Of a stretch of 64,000 nucleotides of DNA, positions 59,727-64,000 are shown in pieces. Positions within the stretch are counted from its first letter, which is position 1, and every line of letters begins with the position of its first letter. The translations under genes were made by a program, and so were the position numbers. The DNA is taken from positions 1 to 64,000 of the forward strand of contig JAFXYD010000063.1 in the NCBI GenBank assembly GCA_017541995.1, in the 5' to 3' direction. Under the pieces are notes generated by a model. It was given only the letters and a program-made list of their open reading frames with translations, was not told the DNA's origin and ran no database searches. The stretch comes from Oscillospiraceae bacterium (GTDB taxonomy: Bacteria > Bacillota > Clostridia > Oscillospirales > Oscillospiraceae).

Positions 59727-60935
59727 ATGACGGAGAATGAACGCAAAAGCGCGGCAAAGCAGTTTGCCCAGGATTGGGCGGGCCGGGGCGACGAAAAGCA
59801 GGAAACCCAGAGCTTCTGGCTCAGTCTGCTGCAAAAGGTCTACGGCGTGGAGGACCCGGCCAAGTATATCCAATTTGAGCTGCCGGTCAAGCTCAGCCAC
59901 ACCAGCTTCATTGACGGCTACATTGAAAGCACCCGGGTCCTGATTGAACAGAAGAGCAAGGACATCGACCTGCGAAAGGGTGCGAAGCAGTCCGACGGCT
60001 CCATTCTATCCCCCTTCCAGCAGGCCAGGCGCTATGCCGGGTATCTGCCCCACAATCAGAATCCCCGCTGGATCGTGGTCTCTAACTTCCAGAGCTTTGA
60101 GATTCACGACATGAACCGCCCCAACGACGCCCCGGAGGTAGTGCAGCTCTCCGAGCTGGAAAAGGACTACTCCCGTCTCAATTTCCTGGTGGACACCGGA
60201 GACGAGAACATCAAGCGGGAAATGGAAATCTCCCTGCAAGCCGGCGAGCTGGTGGGCGTTCTTTACGACGCCTTTTTGAAGCAATATAAGAATCCCGACG
60301 ACCCGGAAACTTTGAAAAGCTTGAACAAGCTCTGCGTGCGTCTGGTCTTCTGCCTCTACGCCGAGGACGCGGGCATTTTTGGCCGGAAGAACCTCTTCCA
60401 TGACTATCTGGCCCAGTTTGACGCCAAAGCCGCCCGGAAGGGACTGCGGGACCTGTTCCGGGTTCTGGACCAAAAGCCCGAGGATCGGGACCCCTATCTT
60501 TCCGACGACGATCCCATTCTGGCGGCCTTCCCCTATGTGAACGGCGGCCTCTTTGCCGATGAAAACATCGAGATTCCGCCCCTGACCGACGAGTTGCTTA
60601 CCATTCTGCTGAACAATGCCAGCGGGGACTTCGACTGGTCCGAAATCAGCCCAACTATCTTCGGTGCCGTCTTTGAGAGCACCCTGAACCCGGAAACCCG
60701 CCGCTCCGGGGGCATGCACTACACCTCCATCGAGAACATTCACAAGGTCATCGACCCCCTCTTTCTCAACGACCTGCGGGCGGAATTCGCGGAGATTGAC
60801 GCCAATCCCATTGCAAAGACCAAAAACAGCCGCTTAAAGGACTTTCAGAAGAAGCTGGCTGGCCTAACCTTCCTGGATATAAAAACACCGAGATTGATAC
60901 AATTTAATTATTCCTACAGCCTTTTCGCCGCTTGA
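59727..60935 (+). pseudogene. MmeI-like type IIG restriction-methylation gene truncated by insertion
   Basis: 384 codons of genuine sequence remain: N-terminal helical and PD-(D/E)xK nuclease part (FIDGYIES with D63, IEQKSK with E74 and K76), then the helical spacer with YASDDD-like segments and a Zn-less linker leading to AGLTFLD (60861-60878). At the next codon the conserved motif I of the adenine methyltransferase (PACGSGNF) is expected, but the frame continues into unrelated sequence (IKTPRLIQFNYSYSLFAA) and stops 18 codons later. The remaining protein lacks the methyltransferase and target-recognition parts and should be inactive. AAAGGAG precedes the ATG. Confidence 0.85.
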
Positions 60936-60965
60936 GGGGTAAGTTGGTGTTTGAGGGGTAAGTTG
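60932..60965 (+). repeat. Two 15-bp direct repeats at the insertion boundary
   Basis: TTGAGGGGTAAGTTG occurs at 60932-60946 and 60951-60965, a 19-bp period, about 55 bp inside the insertion boundary. Possible recombinase or regulator binding sites. Confidence 0.7.
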
Positions 60966-61008
60966 TGAAAGTCGGGGTGTCCCGGCTGTATTTATAGGAG
61001 AAAGTGTA

Positions 61009-61197
61009 ATGAAGCAAATCACAAATAAAGAATACGAAGAGTGGCGGCAGTACCAAACCGATGTATTACACGGCAGGATTTTGACACCAGATGGCCTCCG
61101 GATTATTTGCGCTGGGTTAGATAATGATCCTGAGAAAATCGGAATCCACATGCTGGAGATGCTGGCCAAGTTTAGGTCAGAGGGTGTTATAGGATAA
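61009..61197 (+). CDS. Small protein of unknown function
   Basis: 62 residues (MKQITNKEYEEWRQYQTDVLHGRILTPDGLRIICAGL..), soluble, slightly acidic. The style (NKEYEEW near the start, IGIHMLEML near the end) recalls small ORFs at the ends of clostridial integrative elements, but I cannot name a family. GGAGAAAG precedes the ATG. It lies before the ars promoter, so it is transcribed separately or from upstream. Confidence 0.55.
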   Translation: MKQITNKEYEEWRQYQTDVLHGRILTPDGLRIICAGLDNDPEKIGIHMLEMLAKFRSEGVIG

Positions 61198-61225
61198 TTG
61201 TTCAGAGAAAATTTACATTGATATA

Positions 61226-61254
61226 TTGACAAGCGTCTATGTATATGATATGAT
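61226..61254 (+). promoter_or_regulatory. Promoter of the ars operon
   Basis: TTGACA (61226-61231), 17-bp spacer, TATGAT (61249-61254). The spacer and flanks are AT-rich and partly palindromic (tatgtatatgatatgata), a plausible ArsR operator, not proven. Confidence 0.6.
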
Positions 61255-61278
61255 AAGTACATCTTGGAGGTGAAAGTC

Positions 61279-61599
61279 ATGGGATTCAGAGAAGACGTCA
61301 AAAAAATAAAGGCACTCACAGATGAGAACCGCCTTGCAATAATGCTTGCGCTCCAGCACGGAGAAAAGTGCGGATGTGATCTACTGGAAGAACTGAATAT
61401 CACACAGCCGACTCTTTCGCATCACATGAAAATCCTTGCAGATAGCGGACTTGTTGATTATTACAAAGAGGGAAAATGGATGCATTACTCCATCTCCGCA
61501 GACGGGGTCAAAGATTTCCGGGAAATGATCGGTTCCTATGCAAGATGTGACTGCGAAACGGACAGCAGCGTATCCTGCGGATGTAAGGATAAGAAATAA
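61279..61599 (+). CDS. arsR: ArsR/SmtB-family metal-responsive repressor
   Basis: 106 residues: winged helix with CDLLEELNITQPTLSHHMKILADSGLVDYYKEGKWMHYSI. The CGC of EKCGCDLL is the alpha-3 metal-thiol site typical of arsenite or antimonite sensing; extra Cys clusters (CDCE, CGC) lie at the C-terminus. It represses its own operon until metalloid binds. ATG at 61279 has GGAGGTG upstream; the in-frame ATG at 61264 precedes that site. First gene of the operon. Confidence 0.93.
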   Translation: MGFREDVKKIKALTDENRLAIMLALQHGEKCGCDLLEELNITQPTLSHHMKILADSGLVDYYKEGKWMHYSISADGVKDFREMIGSYARCDCETDSSVSCGCKDKK

Positions 61600-61614
61600 T
61601 CGATATCTATCATT

Positions 61615-61642
61615 TATAGGCAGTCCTTTGGGATTGCCTATA
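61615..61642 (+). other. Intercistronic hairpin arsR-acr3
   Basis: Twelve-bp stem TATAGGCAGTCC with GGATTGCCTATA (one G-T pair) and a TTTG loop. It has no T tract, so it may be a processing or stability element. Confidence 0.5.
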
Positions 61643-61697
61643 TATAGCCCGTAAATATAGATACATTTCGATGTATCAAACTGATGGAGGCAAAATC

Positions 61698-62738
61698 ATG
61701 AGCAATCAAAGCAAAGGCATTAATACATTTCAGCGTTATCTTTCTGTGTGGGTTCTGTTCTGCATGGTCATAGGCGTGGCGATTGGGCACTTTATCCCGG
61801 CCATTCCTGCAACACTTGGTCAATTTCAGATTTCCGGCATTTCGATTCCTATCGCTATCCTCATCTGGGTCATGATTTATCCCATGATGATGAAAGTGGA
61901 TTTTCAAAGTGTAAAACAGATCGGAAAGAATCCGAAGGGACTTCTGGTTACATGGGTGACGAACTGGCTGATCAAGCCGTTCACCATGTATGGAATTGCT
62001 TACCTGTTTTTGTTTGTCGTATTCAAGGCCTTCATATCTCCGGGATTGGCAACGGAGTATCTTGCCGGAGCGGTGCTTTTAGGCGCTGCTCCGTGTACGG
62101 CGATGGTGTTTGTGTGGAGTACTCTTACAAAAGGAAATCCTGCTTATACGGTCGTGCAGGTGGCAACAAATGACCTTATTATTCTTGTGGCATTCGTTCC
62201 AATCGTAAAATTCCTTTTGGGTGTTTCCAATGTAGCTGTTCCCTACAGCACACTATTTGTCAGCATTTTTCTGTTTGTCGTGATCCCACTTGTGGGTGGC
62301 ATCCTGACGAGGGTGACGGTCGTGAAGCACAGAGGCGCTGATTACTTTGAGAGTATGTTTATCCACAAGTTCGACAATGCCACAACGATAGGACTGCTGT
62401 TGACGCTGGTTATTATATTCAGTTCACAGGCAGAGGTGATTTTGTCCAATCCGCTTCATATTGTTCTGATAGCGGTACCGCTGACCATTCAGACCTTTTT
62501 GATTTTCTTTATCGCTTATGGGGTAAGCAAACTATTGAAATTACCACATGATATTGCTGCTCCGGCTGGGATGATCGGCGCATCGAATTTCTTTGAACTT
62601 GCAGTAGCCGTGGCGATTGCACTGTTTGGCACGACAAGTCCTGCGGCTCTCGCCACCACTGTAGGCGTACTGACGGAGGTACCGGTCATGCTGATGCTTG
62701 TACGAATAGCCAATAAAACGAAAGCGAGGTTTGCGTAA
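61698..62738 (+). CDS. acr3: Arsenite efflux transporter Acr3
   Basis: 346-residue ten-helix transporter. The conserved Cys of the family is in LGAAPCTAMVFVWS (~130), and NDLIILVAFVPI and GASNFFELAVAVAIALFG are typical helices. It exports arsenite (or antimonite) across the membrane. ATG at 61698 has GGAGG upstream. The stop overlaps the next gene's start by 1 nt (TAATG), giving coupled translation. Confidence 0.95.
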   Translation: MSNQSKGINTFQRYLSVWVLFCMVIGVAIGHFIPAIPATLGQFQISGISIPIAILIWVMIYPMMMKVDFQSVKQIGKNPKGLLVTWVTNWLIKPFTMYGIAYLFLFVVFKAFISPGLATEYLAGAVLLGAAPCTAMVFVWSTLTKGNPAYTVVQVATNDLIILVAFVPIVKFLLGVSNVAVPYSTLFVSIFLFVVIPLVGGILTRVTVVKHRGADYFESMFIHKFDNATTIGLLLTLVIIFSSQAEVILSNPLHIVLIAVPLTIQTFLIFFIAYGVSKLLKLPHDIAAPAGMIGASNFFELAVAVAIALFGTTSPAALATTVGVLTEVPVMLMLVRIANKTKARFA

Positions 62739-63733
62739 TGTGGACATTTATTCAAGATGAAATCCTTGGAATGAAATGGCTTAACAGATCGATAGGGCGG
62801 TTACTATCACTGTGTGGCTTGGACATTGAAAGCAAGGTCGGCGGGAGCGTTCAGTTCTTCCTTTATGACACCATAAAGATCATGGTGCTGCTGGGAATTC
62901 TGATCCTTCTGATTTCATATATACAGAGTTTCTTCCCTCCGGAGAGGAGCAAGAGAATCCTTGGACGTTTCAATGGTATCGGCGCAAGAATCATCGCTGC
63001 TTTGCTCGGTACGGTGACACCGTTTTGCTCATGCTCATCGATACCGTTGTTCATCGGCTTTACGAGCGCAGGACTGCCGCTGGGTGTAACGTTCTCTTTC
63101 CTGATTTCTTCACCTATGGTTGATCTTGGCTCTCTTGTTCTACTAATGAGCATATTCGGCTGGAAGGTCGCTATTGTATACGTTGTGCTGGGTTTGGTAA
63201 TCGCCGTTGCTGGTGGTACCTTAATCGAAAAGCTGCATCTGGAGAATCAGGTTCAGGAATTTATCAGAAACGGAAAAGCAATGGACCTGCCACAGGAAGA
63301 ACTGCATTTCATGGACCGAATTAAATATGCGTGGGAGCAGGTCACGTCTACGGCAAAGAAAGTCTTTCCGTATGTTTTGATCGGTGTTGGAATCGGTGCA
63401 GTAATCCACAACTGGATTCCGGAGGATTGGATCGTCTCGGCACTTGGAAGCAATAATCCATTCGGCGTTGTGATTGCTACGGTGCTGGGGGTCCCAATGT
63501 ATGCTGACATATTCGGCACCATACCGATTGCCGAAGCCCTTTTATCCAAGGGTGCATTACTTGGAGTAGTCCTATCCTTTATGATGGGCGTTACTACGCT
63601 GTCCCTGCCGTCGATGATAATGCTAAAAAAAGCGGTCAAGGCAAAACTGCTGGGCATTTTCATTGCTATTTGTTCCGTTGGAATTATCCTTGTCGGATAT
63701 TTCTTTAATGCAATTCAAAACCTATTGATCTAA
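62738..63733 (+). CDS. ArsP-like permease (DUF318 family)
   Basis: 331 residues, eight or so helices, with the family hallmark TPFCSCSSIPLFIGF (~95-109) and MGVTTLSLPSMIML. Members include the organoarsenical exporter ArsP, but others handle metals, so the substrate is not certain. Start overlaps the acr3 stop by one nucleotide. Confidence 0.88.
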   Translation: MWTFIQDEILGMKWLNRSIGRLLSLCGLDIESKVGGSVQFFLYDTIKIMVLLGILILLISYIQSFFPPERSKRILGRFNGIGARIIAALLGTVTPFCSCSSIPLFIGFTSAGLPLGVTFSFLISSPMVDLGSLVLLMSIFGWKVAIVYVVLGLVIAVAGGTLIEKLHLENQVQEFIRNGKAMDLPQEELHFMDRIKYAWEQVTSTAKKVFPYVLIGVGIGAVIHNWIPEDWIVSALGSNNPFGVVIATVLGVPMYADIFGTIPIAEALLSKGALLGVVLSFMMGVTTLSLPSMIMLKKAVKAKLLGIFIAICSVGIILVGYFFNAIQNLLI

Positions 63734-63745
63734 GGAGGAAGGAAA

Positions 63746-64000
63746 ATGTCGTTTTTTGGAAAGAAGAAGGAAAAGAGCGAACAGCCTACTTGCTGCTGCA
63801 ACAGTGCCAATACTACGACAGCAGTTTCGGAGAATGAAACTGCAAGCGAATGTTGTGGAAAACCGATAGAGGGCGTATGTTGTATAAAGGTATTAGGCTC
63901 AGGTTGTAAATCTTGTCACCAGCTTTATCAAAATGTCAAAGAAGCCGTTGCCAAACTCGGTGTCGATGTGGAAGTCGAGTACATCACTGATATGGAAAAG
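63746..64000 (+). CDS. Cys-rich thioredoxin-like protein (3' end outside window)
   Basis: At least 85 residues. The N-terminal ~45 residues are Cys-rich (CCCN, CCGK, GVCC), followed by a thioredoxin-like fold start with KVLGSGCKSCHQLYQNVKEAV, the CxxC of the redox-active disulfide proteins (TM0996/MTH895 type). Homologues occur beside ArsP-like permeases. AAGGAGG lies upstream. The Cys-rich extension could bind thiophilic metal. The gene continues beyond base 64000. Confidence 0.85.
   Translation, partial: MSFFGKKKEKSEQPTCCCNSANTTTAVSENETASECCGKPIEGVCCIKVLGSGCKSCHQLYQNVKEAVAKLGVDVEVEYITDMEK

Larger units (their letters stand above)
60879..64000 (+). mobile_element. Inferred left part of a mobile element carrying arsenic-resistance-type genes
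   Basis: From 60879 the sequence interrupts the MmeI-like gene and shifts to a lower-GC composition. It contains two 15-bp direct repeats near the boundary (60932-60965), a small ORF and an ars-type gene set running to the window end. No transposase, integrase or conjugation gene is visible in the part present, and the other end is outside the window. The GA dinucleotide at the junction would suit a large serine recombinase, but that is inference. Confidence 0.5.

Overview
The window is chromosomal DNA from a GC-rich, anaerobic, spore-forming Firmicute, most likely an Oscillospiraceae-type gut clostridium. The evidence is a cotJ spore-coat operon and a CotH-like protein, [FeFe]-hydrogenase maturases HydE/HydG/HydF, a ferredoxin-dependent 2-oxoacid oxidoreductase, SLH-type surface anchoring, a giant secreted starch-degrading enzyme and strong AGGAGG-type ribosome binding sites. 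The genus is inferred from gene content only. Many promoters can be read as TTGACA-like and TATAAT-like boxes 16-17 bp apart, and most convergent gene pairs share a bidirectional hairpin terminator.

Layout. 1-6.8 kb: asnS (3' end outside the window) diverges from a 1,945-residue amylopullulanase with two GH13 catalytic domains. 6.9-9.7 kb: CofE-like protein, membrane protein/ECF sigma pair, initiator tRNA. 10-17.4 kb: YegP-like protein, pfkA, a candidate ~60-nt RNA, a tyrosine recombinase, a hydroxyacid dehydrogenase, an AlkZ-related protein, a DUF6935-like protein, radA and cwlD. 17.5-19.1 kb: a fused cotJA-cotJB gene, cotJC and tspO. 19.2-24 kb: a FlaA1/CapD-type dehydratase, an S24/S26 peptidase, a PqqD-like protein, xerD and two small membrane proteins. 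24-29.4 kb: a degenerate resolvase-domain protein, an aminopeptidase, three tRNAs, an unrecognised polytopic membrane protein, an array of hairpins joined by GTGATG/CATCAC words, and a less GC-rich aminoglycoside nucleotidyltransferase gene.

29.5-36.5 kb is a branched-chain 2-oxoacid module: P-loop protein, four VOR/KOR subunits, CoA transferase, FadR-type regulator and branched-chain aminotransferase. 36.6-40.1 kb encodes a heterodimeric ABC exporter. 40.2-45.1 kb holds tcdA and a hydrogenase-maturation operon (TM1266-type regulator, hydE, hydG, hydF) behind a leader with a terminator and a competing pairing. 45.2-59.4 kb holds an SsuABC-like transporter, phosphoglucomutase, rsmD, uvrC, an HPr-like protein, a frameshifted GH32/GH43-like lipoprotein with a tandem operator, a CotH-SLH surface protein and a short UvrA.

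From 59.7 kb an MmeI-like restriction-methylation gene is cut exactly where methyltransferase motif I should begin. What follows is compositionally different DNA carrying a small ORF and an arsenic-type operon (arsR, acr3, ArsP-like permease, Cys-rich thioredoxin-like protein) that runs off the end. I read this as the edge of a mobile element inserted into the gene. The points most worth following up are this insertion, the hydrogenase-operon leader, the ~60-nt RNA candidate, the hairpin array, the cotJA-cotJB fusion and the TGCA-type tandem operator.
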